This document shows positions 26,244 through 34,676 of a stretch of 64,000 nt of DNA, in pieces. The position numbers were made by a program, and so were the translations under genes. Below the pieces are notes generated by a model that ran no database searches, had not been told where the DNA came from, and saw only the letters and a program-made list of their open reading frames with translations. The stretch comes from Streptomyces lydicus (GTDB lineage Bacteria; Actinomycetota; Actinomycetes; Streptomycetales; Streptomycetaceae): contig NZ_RDTE01000003.1 in the NCBI RefSeq assembly GCF_004125265.1, forward strand, positions 4,464,001 through 4,528,000, in the 5' to 3' direction. The stretch's first letter is position 1. Each line of letters starts with the position of its first letter.

Positions 26244-27503
26244 ATGCATGCTGTGCGCGACCTCCGCGTATTACTCCGGCTACGCGACTTCCGTTCGCTC
26301 CTTGCCGCACGGCTCCTTTCCCAGGCGGCCGACGGGGTGTTCCAGGTCGCGCTCGCCGCCTTTGTCGTCTTCTCGCCCGAGAAGCAGACCTCCCCCGCGG
26401 CCATCGCCTCTGCCATGGCGATCCTGCTGCTTCCGTACTCCCTCCTCGGGCCGTTCACCGGGGTGCTGCTCGACCGCTGGCGGCGCCGCCAGGTCCTGCT
26501 GTACGGCAACCTGCTGCGCTCGGTGCTGGCGATGGCGACGGCGACGCTCATCGCGTCACAGGCCCCCGACTGGCTCTTCTACGCCTCGGCCCTGTTCGTG
26601 ACCGCCGTCAACCGCTTCGTCCTGGCGGGACTCTCGGCCGCGCTCCCGCGTGTGGTCGACGGCGAAGAGCAGCTGGTCATGGCCAACTCCCTGGCCCCCA
26701 CGGCTGGAACGCTCGCCGCCACCGCCGGCGGCGGGCTCGCGTTCGCCGTCCGGCTGGCCGGCTCGGATGTGGACGCGTATGTCGTGCTGCTCGCCGCCTC
26801 CCTCTACTTCTGTTCGGCTCTCACCTCCCTGCGCATGACACCGCACCTGCTCGGCCCCGATGCCGCACGCCTCCAACCCCAATTGCGTGAGGCCCTGTTG
26901 AGCACCCTGCGGGGACTTGCGGACGGGCTGCGCCATCTCGCCGAGCGGCGCGCTCCGGCACGAGCGCTGACCGCGATGACCTTGATCCGCTTCTGTTACG
27001 GAGCCCTGACGGTCACGGTGCTGATGCTGTGCCGGTACTCCTGGTCCCGCACCGAGGCGGAGGGCTTGGCCCTGCTCGGGATCACGGTCGGGGTATCAGG
27101 GGCGGGCTTCTTCGCGGCCGCTGTGATCACGCCCTGGGCCGTGGCGCGGCTCACCGCGTTCGGCTGGATCGCCTGCTGTGCCGCGATGGGCGCCGTGCTG
27201 CTGCCGTCTCTCGGGCTGTTCTTCCTGCCGGGGCCGATGCTCGCCGCCGCGTTCATGCTCGGCCTCGGCACCCAAGGAACCAAGATCGCCACCGACACCA
27301 TCGTCCAGTCGACGGTCGACGACGGCTTCCGCGGCCGGATCTTCGCCATTTACGACGTTCTCTTCAATGCCGCCTTCGTCGGCGCCGCCGCGGTCGCCGC
27401 CCTCATGCTGCCTCCGGACGGACGCTCCCTCGCGCTGCTCGGTGTGGTGACCGTCCTCTACGCGGTGGTCACCGTGGCGTTGGTCCGTGTCGTGCGCAGC
27501 TGA
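26244..27503 (+). CDS. MFS transporter
   Basis: A 419-aa, about 12-helix major facilitator protein. Helix 1 follows LLRLRDFRSLLAARLLSQAADGVFQVALAAFVVF, typical of the MefA/enterobactin-exporter-like group. A motif-A-type loop VLLDRWRRRQVLLYGNLLR lies between helices 2 and 3. GLGTQGTKIATDTIVQSTVDDGFRGRIFAIYDVLFN in the C-half is also characteristic. The substrate is unknown. The ATG at 26244 is chosen as the start nearest to the fold; the upstream extension overlaps the ino1 terminator. It is conserved next to ino1 in Streptomyces. Confidence 0.87.
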   Translation: MHAVRDLRVLLRLRDFRSLLAARLLSQAADGVFQVALAAFVVFSPEKQTSPAAIASAMAILLLPYSLLGPFTGVLLDRWRRRQVLLYGNLLRSVLAMATATLIASQAPDWLFYASALFVTAVNRFVLAGLSAALPRVVDGEEQLVMANSLAPTAGTLAATAGGGLAFAVRLAGSDVDAYVVLLAASLYFCSALTSLRMTPHLLGPDAARLQPQLREALLSTLRGLADGLRHLAERRAPARALTAMTLIRFCYGALTVTVLMLCRYSWSRTEAEGLALLGITVGVSGAGFFAAAVITPWAVARLTAFGWIACCAAMGAVLLPSLGLFFLPGPMLAAAFMLGLGTQGTKIATDTIVQSTVDDGFRGRIFAIYDVLFNAAFVGAAAVAALMLPPDGRSLALLGVVTVLYAVVTVALVRVVRS

Positions 27504-27613
27504 GTCCAGATCCGTCACCCCGAGGTGATCAGGACTCTGCGGCGAGACGTCCGGACCGGTTACCTTACGGACGTCCTACAGCAGCCTGTACACATCAATA
27601 TCGGGGGAGATCC

Positions 27614-28192
27614 ATGACCACGCCTCAGGGCCAGCAGCCATACGGCCAGGCACCGTACGCCCAGCCATACGGGCAGCCCTACGGACAGAACCCGTATCCG
27701 CAGGCACCGCCGACACCCCAGGCCCCCTACGGCCAGGCCCAGGGCGGATACGCCTATCCCCAGCAGCCACAGGCTCCGTACGGACAGCCGCAGCCTGGAT
27801 ACCCCGCGCCGCCCCAGCAACCCTTCATGCAAGGCGGAGCCCCCGTACCGCCGCCGCAGCCCGCCAAGCGCCGTTCCCCCAAGTCGATTCTGAGGGTTAT
27901 CGGAGCTGTCCTCGGGCTGATCTTCCTCGCAGTCGCCTGGATCAGCAGCATGGACGATGCAAGCAGCGCTGAGGTCGGCGACTGCGTGAAGAAGTCCAGC
28001 AGCGCGCTCGACGACGGCCTTTCGGTGGTGGATTGCGGCACCTCGGAGGCCCAGTACAAGGTGGCTGCGGTGCACGATGACACCTCGGACCCGTCCGTGT
28101 GCCCGGCAAATCAGTCCGCGTACACCAAGAACGTGCACCGACGCAGGGGATCCGACACCCACATGGTGCTCTGCCTGACCTCAGCGAAGTAG
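27614..28192 (+). CDS. LppU-like membrane protein with Gln/Pro/Tyr-rich N-terminus
   Basis: A 192-aa protein. Residues 1-90 are cytosolic low complexity built on PYGQ repeats, followed by one transmembrane helix (ILRVIGAVLGLIFLAVAWISS). An extracytoplasmic domain of about 80 residues has four cysteines (VGDCVKK, VVDCGTSEAQYKV, SVCPANQ, MVLCLTSAK), resembling the mycobacterial LppU lipoprotein domain but anchored by a helix. The function is unknown. The ATG at 27614 follows GGGGGAGA. A triple parS cluster lies between this gene and the convergent CCA-enzyme gene. Confidence 0.82.
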   Translation: MTTPQGQQPYGQAPYAQPYGQPYGQNPYPQAPPTPQAPYGQAQGGYAYPQQPQAPYGQPQPGYPAPPQQPFMQGGAPVPPPQPAKRRSPKSILRVIGAVLGLIFLAVAWISSMDDASSAEVGDCVKKSSSALDDGLSVVDCGTSEAQYKVAAVHDDTSDPSVCPANQSAYTKNVHRRRGSDTHMVLCLTSAK

Positions 28193-28217
28193 GGCGCGGC
28201 AAGCGCCTCGGATGCGC

Positions 28218-28298
28218 CATGGGGCGGTGTTTCACGTGAAACACCGCCCCATGTTTCACGTGAAACGTAGGGTCGCCGACCCCGGTTTCACGTGAAAC
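28218..28298. promoter_or_regulatory. Triple parS cluster with a 36-bp palindrome
   Basis: Three exact parS sites at 28229-28242, 28253-28266 and 28285-28298 occupy the 107-bp gap between convergent genes. The first is the core of a perfect 36-bp palindrome (arms 28218-28235 and 28236-28253, no loop), which can double as the shared terminator. Centre spacings are 24 and 32 bp. Confidence 0.93.
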
Positions 28299-28299
28299 A

Positions 28300-29775
28300 T
28301 CAGCCCTGGGTGGCCCACCACTCCTTCAGAGCGGCGATCGCCTCGTCCCGCTCCATCGGCCCGCGCTCCAGCCGGATCTCCAGCATCTGCTTGTAGGCCT
28401 TGCCGACCTCCGGCCCCGGGCGGATGTCCAGGATCTGCATGATGTCGTTGCCGTCCAGGTCCGGGCGGATCGCCTCCAGCTCCTCCTGCTCCTGCAGTCG
28501 CGCAATGCGCTCCTCGAGCCCGTCATAGGCGCGCGACAGGGCACTGGCCTTGCGCTTGTTGCGAGTGGTGCAGTCCGAGCGGGTCAGCTTATGGAGCCGC
28601 TTCAGCTGCGGACCGGCGTCCCGTACATACCGCCGGACGGCGGAGTCCGTCCACTCGCCCGTCCCGTAACCGTGAAACCGCAGATGCAGCTCCACCAGGC
28701 GCGAGACGTCCTTGACCATGTCGTTGGAGTACTTCAGAGCGGTCATCCGCTTCTTGGTCATCTTCGCGCCCACCACCTCGTGGTGGTGGAAGGAGACCCG
28801 ACCGTCCTTCTCGAAGCGCCGCGTCCTGGGCTTGCCGATGTCGTGCAGAAGAGCCGCCAGCCGCAGCACAAGATCGGGACCGTCCTCCTCGAGGTCGATG
28901 GCCTGCTCCAGGACCGTCAGCGAATGCTCGTAGACGTCCTTGTGACGGTGATGCTCGTCACTTTCCAGCCGCAGCGCGGGCAGCTCGGGCAGAACCTGGT
29001 CAGCCAGGCCCGCCTCGACGAGCAACCGCAAGCCCTCGCGGGGGTGCGCCGACAGGATCAGCTTGTTCAGCTCGTCCCGTACGCGCTCCGCGGAGACGAT
29101 CTCGATGCGGTCCGACATCGCCTTCATCGCGGCGACGACCTCCGGGGCCACCGCGAAGCCCAGCTGAGCGGCGAAGCGAGCCGCGCGCATCATCCGCAGC
29201 GGGTCATCGGAGAAGGACTCCTCGGGCGTCCCCGGCGTGCGCAGCACCCGCGCGGCCAGGTCCTCCAGGCCGTCGTGCGGGTCGACGAACTCCTTCTGCG
29301 GCAGCAGCACCGCCATGGCGTTCACCGTGAAGTCCCGACGCACCAGGTCTTGCTCGATGGAGTCGCCGTACGACACCTCGGGCTTGCGGGAGGTGCGGTC
29401 GTACGCCTCGGACCGATAGGTCGTGACCTCGATGTCGAACGATTCCTTCTTGCAGCCGACCGTCCCGAAGGCGATGCCGACCTCCCAGACCGCGTCCGCC
29501 CACGGCCGGACGATCTTCAGAACGTCCTCGGGGCGGGCATCGGTGGTGAAGTCGAGGTCGTTGCCGAGCCGACCCAGCAGCGCATCCCGGACCGAGCCGC
29601 CGACCAGGGCAAGAGTGAACCCGGCCTCCTGGAAGCGACGGGCCAGGTCATCCGCGACGGGGGACACCCTCAGCAGCTCGCTCACAGCGCGCCGCTGCAC
29701 ATGGTTCAGCGCGTTCGTCGACAGCGGGGTCCGCTCGGCGGTCGGGGCGGGGAGGTCATTGTTGGCGTTCGGCAC
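28300..29775 (-). CDS. CCA tRNA nucleotidyltransferase
   Basis: A 491-aa class II nucleotidyltransferase that adds CCA to tRNA 3-prime ends. The head domain has ALVGGSVRDALLGRLGNDLDFTTDARP (catalytic DxD within DLDF). Next comes RRDFTVNAMAV and the RMMRAARFAAQLGF neck motif. A C-terminal HD domain has LLHDIGKPRTRRF and HHHEVVGAKM. It is the pcnA/cca gene conserved near Streptomyces oriC. The GTG at 29775 lacks a clear Shine-Dalgarno, so a leaderless or slightly later start is possible. The tRNA-Ile gene in this window lacks an encoded CCA and would need this enzyme. Confidence 0.95.
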   Translation of the reverse strand: MPNANNDLPAPTAERTPLSTNALNHVQRRAVSELLRVSPVADDLARRFQEAGFTLALVGGSVRDALLGRLGNDLDFTTDARPEDVLKIVRPWADAVWEVGIAFGTVGCKKESFDIEVTTYRSEAYDRTSRKPEVSYGDSIEQDLVRRDFTVNAMAVLLPQKEFVDPHDGLEDLAARVLRTPGTPEESFSDDPLRMMRAARFAAQLGFAVAPEVVAAMKAMSDRIEIVSAERVRDELNKLILSAHPREGLRLLVEAGLADQVLPELPALRLESDEHHRHKDVYEHSLTVLEQAIDLEEDGPDLVLRLAALLHDIGKPRTRRFEKDGRVSFHHHEVVGAKMTKKRMTALKYSNDMVKDVSRLVELHLRFHGYGTGEWTDSAVRRYVRDAGPQLKRLHKLTRSDCTTRNKRKASALSRAYDGLEERIARLQEQEELEAIRPDLDGNDIMQILDIRPGPEVGKAYKQMLEIRLERGPMERDEAIAALKEWWATQG

Positions 29776-29984
29776 AACAAAACAGGGTACGTGGCCGCGC
29801 AGTGCAAAGCGTCACGTAATAAAGGGGACAGGCTGGGACCCGATCAAGGGACTGGCTGGGCACACGGCCTCTGCGCCGAGATCATGTGGAGCAGTCCCTG
29901 GCACGCCGTCGCTGCGCGCCTCGTTACCATTCGTGGACGCACATTCCGAACGACCACTGACGACGACGAGGGACGGGCGAGCGC

Positions 29985-32303
29985 GTGGCCGAGGCGGCAG
30001 GGTTCCAGCGGACTGAACGGCCGCGTGGTCGATGGCTGCGAAGGACCGTGACACTGCTCACTGGGGTGCTCCTTCTCGTGGGGCTGCTCCAGGTTCCGCA
30101 CGCTTCCTCCGCCCAGGCGGCCCCGACCGGCTCCCGCAGCGTCGATGTCACCATCGACTCGATGTCCCCGTCCGCTCCCTCCAAGAGCGACACGGTCACC
30201 GTCTCCGGCACGCTGACCAATGACAGCCGCAGCACGATCACGGATGCACATGTCGGAATGCACCGCGGATCCGCGCTCGGCGGCCGTAGCTCCATCGAGA
30301 ACGCGTCCCGTCGTACCGGCTATCTGCCGGGCACGGACGGTGAGGAGATCAAGGGGCACACCGAGAAGATCGGCAAGCTGGAGCCCGGCGTCAGCCGTCC
30401 CTTCAGCCTCAGCGTGCCGGCCAAGGACCTCCACCTCGGCGATAACGGTGTGTACCAGCTCGGCATCTCCCTGTCAGGGCGCTCCCCGTCCGCACCCTCC
30501 GGGCAGGTCCTCGGCTTCAACCGGACGTTCCTGCCCTGGCAGACGGCGGGAAACGGGAAGAAGACGCAGCTCACCTACATGTGGCCGCTGATCTCCCGCA
30601 CCCACCTCACCGCCGAGACCGACGCCGATGCCCAGCAGACACCGGTCTTCCGCAACGACGACCTCGCCGCCGAGCTCGCGCCCGGAGGCCGGCTGCAGCA
30701 GATGGTCGCACTCGGCAAAAACCTCCCGGTGACCTTCGTCATCGATCCCGACCTCCTCGCGACCGTCGATGCCATGACCAAGTCGTACCGGGTGAACGGC
30801 CCGGACGGCCCCATGGGCAAGAACCAGGCGGTCGCCAAGCAGTGGCTGCACGACCTCGAAGAAGCAGTGAAGTCGCACCAGGTCGTCGCGCTGCCCTTCG
30901 CCGACCCTGATCTGGCCTCGCTCGCTCACCACGGCAAGAGCGTGCCCAGCGCGCTCGGTCATCTCGGCCCGGCCACCGATCTTGCCGACAAGACCGTGGA
31001 CACGATCCTCGGCGTCAAACCGCGCACGGACTTCGCCTGGCCCGTCGACGGGGCGATCGACTCGTCCATCGTGGATGTCGCGACCTCGGCCGGCGCGCAC
31101 AACGTGATCACTCGCAGCGACAGCCTGCGGGACGCCGACAGGCTCTCGTACACCCCGACGGCGGCCCGCCCGATCGGCGGCGGCAATACCGCCGTCGTGG
31201 CAGACGCGCAGCTCTCACGGGCCTTCGAGGGCGATATGTCGAAGGCCGGAAACTCCGCCCACGCGGTCCAAGAGTTCCTCGCACAGACCCAGATGATCAG
31301 CCTTGAGGACCCGGGACGGCAGCGCAGCATTGTCGTCGCGCCGCAGCGCATGCCGTCGGTCAGCCAGGCACACGCCATGGCCACCGCACTGCGGAGCCTG
31401 GACGACTCCGGCAGCTGGACCCAGTCGCTGAACCTCGGCGGCGCGGCCAAGGCCAAGCCCGACCGCGCGGCCACCCGCCATGTGCCGAGTGGCGCCGCTT
31501 ACCCGCCCTCGCTGCGCAGGCAGGAACTCCCCGTCAACGCCTACCGGCAGATCCAGGGCACCCAGTCCGCCCTGGACGACTTCCAGGTGATCCTGGCCCA
31601 GCCGGAGCGCGTGGTGACCCCGTTCGGCAACGCGATGATGCGGGAGATGTCGACGGACTGGCGGGGCGATGCCACCGGCGCCACCACGTATCGGCACTCC
31701 GTACGCAGCTACCTCGACGGCCTGACCAAGAAGGTCCACCTGATCCAGAAGTCGGGGGCGACGCTCTCCGGGCGCAGCGCCACGATTCCGGTGACAGTGC
31801 AGAACAACCTGGTCCAGGGCGTCAAGGACATGACGCTGAAGCTGACCTCGTCCCAGCCCAACCGTCTGGACGCGGGGAAGTCGCAGCAGATCACGGTGGA
31901 CGGCGGGCACAGCCAGTCCTTCAAGTTCGACACCACGGCGAACGCCAATGGCCGGGCATGGGTGAGCGCCCAGCTCTACACGGCGGACGGGAAGCCCTAC
32001 GGTGACCCGATGATGTTCCAGGTGAACGTCACGGAGATCACCGCAACGGTGATGCTCGTCATCGCGGGCGGCGTGCTGCTGCTCGTCCTTGCCGGTGTGC
32101 GGATCTACCTCCAGCGCAAGCGGGCGGCCGCCCGGCGGACCGAGGACGGGTCCGACGGCGACGAGCCCGATGACGGCGCCGGCACGGACGGCGACAACGG
32201 CGGCTCCGATGGCGACGAGCCGGAGCAGCCGAGTGACCCCACGCCGGACACCGGATCGGAAAACTCCGACCCGTCCGGCTCAGGTGAGAAGGTGGACCGT
32301 TGA
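29985..32303 (+). CDS. DUF6049 secreted membrane-anchored protein (mycobacterial Rv3909 counterpart)
   Basis: A 772-aa envelope protein. It has an N-terminal signal segment (RRTVTLLTGVLLLVGLLQVPHASSAQAA), a large extracytoplasmic domain that begins with a beta-sandwich-like stretch (VDVTIDSMSPSAPSKSDTVTVSGTL), and a single C-terminal helix (ATVMLVIAGGVLLLVLAGVRIYL). The cytosolic tail is short, basic then strongly acidic (DGDEPDDGAGTDGDNGG). It sits directly before murJ, the same order as Rv3909-Rv3910 in mycobacteria, which suggests a role in lipid II export or wall assembly. The biochemistry is unknown. The GTG start at 29985 has a weak ribosome site. Confidence 0.85.
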   Translation: MAEAAGFQRTERPRGRWLRRTVTLLTGVLLLVGLLQVPHASSAQAAPTGSRSVDVTIDSMSPSAPSKSDTVTVSGTLTNDSRSTITDAHVGMHRGSALGGRSSIENASRRTGYLPGTDGEEIKGHTEKIGKLEPGVSRPFSLSVPAKDLHLGDNGVYQLGISLSGRSPSAPSGQVLGFNRTFLPWQTAGNGKKTQLTYMWPLISRTHLTAETDADAQQTPVFRNDDLAAELAPGGRLQQMVALGKNLPVTFVIDPDLLATVDAMTKSYRVNGPDGPMGKNQAVAKQWLHDLEEAVKSHQVVALPFADPDLASLAHHGKSVPSALGHLGPATDLADKTVDTILGVKPRTDFAWPVDGAIDSSIVDVATSAGAHNVITRSDSLRDADRLSYTPTAARPIGGGNTAVVADAQLSRAFEGDMSKAGNSAHAVQEFLAQTQMISLEDPGRQRSIVVAPQRMPSVSQAHAMATALRSLDDSGSWTQSLNLGGAAKAKPDRAATRHVPSGAAYPPSLRRQELPVNAYRQIQGTQSALDDFQVILAQPERVVTPFGNAMMREMSTDWRGDATGATTYRHSVRSYLDGLTKKVHLIQKSGATLSGRSATIPVTVQNNLVQGVKDMTLKLTSSQPNRLDAGKSQQITVDGGHSQSFKFDTTANANGRAWVSAQLYTADGKPYGDPMMFQVNVTEITATVMLVIAGGVLLLVLAGVRIYLQRKRAAARRTEDGSDGDEPDDGAGTDGDNGGSDGDEPEQPSDPTPDTGSENSDPSGSGEKVDR

Positions 32304-32349
32304 TAGATGGCGGGGCCGGATGGCCGGCGACGGATGAGGTGGGGCAGCG

Positions 32350-34569
32350 ATGAATGCGCCGTACGACGGTGACCGGGGCCGGGGCGCCAACGGCGACCCC
32401 ACGGGACCGGTGCCTCCGACGCCCCCGCCGCCCGCGGAACAGGACCCGTACGCCCAGGACCCCTATGTCCAGGACGCCTACCGCAACGACCCGCACCGCG
32501 CCCAGGACCCGACGGCTCAGGATCCGGTGACCGAGGCGCTCTACGACCGCGCCGCGCACCCCCCGCCGCCGCCCGGACAGCCCGCGCATCCGCTCTACCA
32601 GCAGCCTGCCGCGGGCAGCCACCCGCCCGACCCGCAGCTGTGGGCCACACCCCCGGCGCCCGAGCCGCAGGGCCCGACCCGGAATCTCCCGTACGGCGAT
32701 GCCGCGGCGACGACGCAGTTCGTGGGTGTGGACGACCTGATCACCCAGGCCGCCGACGAGCGTCCGGAGCCCGACGCCTTCGCCCACCTCTTCCAGGACC
32801 AGCAGTCCTACGAGCCCCAGCACTCCGCTCCCGCGACGGCCGGCCCCCCGGCACCCGCGGGGCCCGGACCGGAGGCCGTACCCCAGCAGACCGCACCGGA
32901 GCCGGCCCCCGTGGCGGCGGCCGGCAAGCCCTCCGGCGGCCGCGCCTCCGGCCTGCTCAAGTCCAGCGCGGTGATGGCCGCCGGCACGATGGTGTCGCGT
33001 CTCACCGGCTTCATCCGCTCGGCACTGATCGTCGCGGCCCTCGGTGGTGCGGTGCTCGGCGACTCCTGGCAGGTCGCGTACCAGCTACCGACGATGATCT
33101 TCATCCTGACCATCGGCGGCGGTCTCAACTCGGTCTTCGTCCCGCAGCTGGTACGCGCGATGAAGGAGGACGAGGACGGCGGCGAGGCCTACGCGAACCG
33201 GCTGCTGACGCTGGTCATCGTGGTACTCGGCGTGCTCACGGTCCTGGCGGTCGTAGCGGCGCCGCTGCTGGTGAAACTGGTCTCCTTCGACATCTCCCGT
33301 GATCCGGCGGCCAACGAAGTCGCCGTCGCGTTCACCCGCTACTGCGTGCCCACGATCTTCTTCATGGGCCTGCATGTCGTCATGGGACAGATCCTCAACG
33401 CCCGTGGCCGCTTCGGCGCGATGATGTGGACCCCCGTCCTCAACAACATCGTCATGATCGCCACCTTCGGCCTGTTCATCTGGGTCTACGGCACGGCGAA
33501 GACCTCGCACATCGGCGTCACCACCATCCCCGACGAGGGCATCCGGCTCCTGGGAATCGGAACCCTCCTCGGGCTCGTCGTCCAGGCCCTGGCGATGATC
33601 CCCTACCTGCGCGACGCCGAATTCAAGCTCCGGCTGCGCTTCGACTGGCGGGGCCACGGCCTGGGCAAGGCCGCCAAGCTCGCCAAATGGACCGTGCTGT
33701 TCGTGCTCGCCAACCAGGCGGGCGTCCTCGTCGTCACCCAGCTCTCCACCTGGGCCGGCAACACCGCCAACGAGCAGGGGCACCCGGGCACCGGCTTCAT
33801 CTCGTACGCCAGCGCACAGCTGATCTGGAACATGCCGCAGGCGATCATCACGGTCTCCGTCATGGCGGCGCTGCTGCCGCGGCTGGCACGGTCCGCGCAT
33901 GACGGTGACACCGGCGCCGTCCGGGACGACATCTCGCAGGGCCTGCGCACCTCCGCCGTCGCGATCGTCCCGATCTCGTTCGGCTTCCTCTCCCTCGGCA
34001 TCCCGCTGTGCACGCTGGTCTACGGCTCGTCCGGTGCCGGCATCCCGATGGGCTACATGCTGATGGCCTTCGGTGTGGGGCTGATTCCGTTCTCGGTGCA
34101 GTACGTCGTCCTGCGCGCCTTCTACGCATACGAGGACACCCGCACGCCCTTCTACAACACGGTGATCGTCGCGGCCGTCAACGCCGCGGCCTCCGGCCTG
34201 TGCTTCCTGGTCCTGCCCGCCCGCTGGGCCGTGGTCGGCATGGCGGCCTCCTACGGCCTGGCGTACATCATCGGCGTGGGCGTGGCCTGGCGCCGTCTGA
34301 GCAAGCGCATGAACGGTGATCTCGACACCGCTCATGTCGTGCGGACCTACGCACGGCTGGCGGGCGCCAGCATCCCGGCCACGATCATCTCGGGAGCCGC
34401 GGTGTACGGGATCATGCAGGCGCTCGGCACCGGCGTCCTCGGGTCGCTGGCCGCTCTGATCGCCGGTGCCGCCGCACTTCTGGCCGTGTTCTACGTGGCT
34501 GCACGCAAAATGCGCATCGAGGAAATGAACGCCCTGGTCGGCATGGTCCGGTCGAAGCTTGGGCGTTGA
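32350..34569 (+). CDS. murJ: MurJ (MviN) lipid II flippase with Pro-rich N-terminal extension
   Basis: A 739-aa protein. Residues 1-200 are cytosolic, Pro/Asp/Gln-rich with PYAQDPYVQDAY repeats. The 14-helix MOP-superfamily flippase domain starts at about 200 (LLKSSAVMAAGTMVSRLTGFIRSALIVAALG). Conserved segments include DSWQVAYQLPTMIFILTIGGGLNSVFVPQL and PVLNNIVMIATFGLFIW. It moves lipid II across the membrane for peptidoglycan synthesis. In mycobacteria the flippase is fused to a pseudokinase; here the pseudokinase is the next gene. The ATG at 32350 has GAGGTGGGG upstream, 46 bp after the DUF6049 gene. Confidence 0.95.
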   Translation: MNAPYDGDRGRGANGDPTGPVPPTPPPPAEQDPYAQDPYVQDAYRNDPHRAQDPTAQDPVTEALYDRAAHPPPPPGQPAHPLYQQPAAGSHPPDPQLWATPPAPEPQGPTRNLPYGDAAATTQFVGVDDLITQAADERPEPDAFAHLFQDQQSYEPQHSAPATAGPPAPAGPGPEAVPQQTAPEPAPVAAAGKPSGGRASGLLKSSAVMAAGTMVSRLTGFIRSALIVAALGGAVLGDSWQVAYQLPTMIFILTIGGGLNSVFVPQLVRAMKEDEDGGEAYANRLLTLVIVVLGVLTVLAVVAAPLLVKLVSFDISRDPAANEVAVAFTRYCVPTIFFMGLHVVMGQILNARGRFGAMMWTPVLNNIVMIATFGLFIWVYGTAKTSHIGVTTIPDEGIRLLGIGTLLGLVVQALAMIPYLRDAEFKLRLRFDWRGHGLGKAAKLAKWTVLFVLANQAGVLVVTQLSTWAGNTANEQGHPGTGFISYASAQLIWNMPQAIITVSVMAALLPRLARSAHDGDTGAVRDDISQGLRTSAVAIVPISFGFLSLGIPLCTLVYGSSGAGIPMGYMLMAFGVGLIPFSVQYVVLRAFYAYEDTRTPFYNTVIVAAVNAAASGLCFLVLPARWAVVGMAASYGLAYIIGVGVAWRRLSKRMNGDLDTAHVVRTYARLAGASIPATIISGAAVYGIMQALGTGVLGSLAALIAGAAALLAVFYVAARKMRIEEMNALVGMVRSKLGR

Positions 34570-34676
34570 TTGAGCACAACCATCGACTGCCACCGTGTGT
34601 CGTGCATAGTGGCGGACTGTGGGCACAATTGTCTTGGCTCATTGAGCCTGCAACGGATGGGGAGGCAGGAACGACG

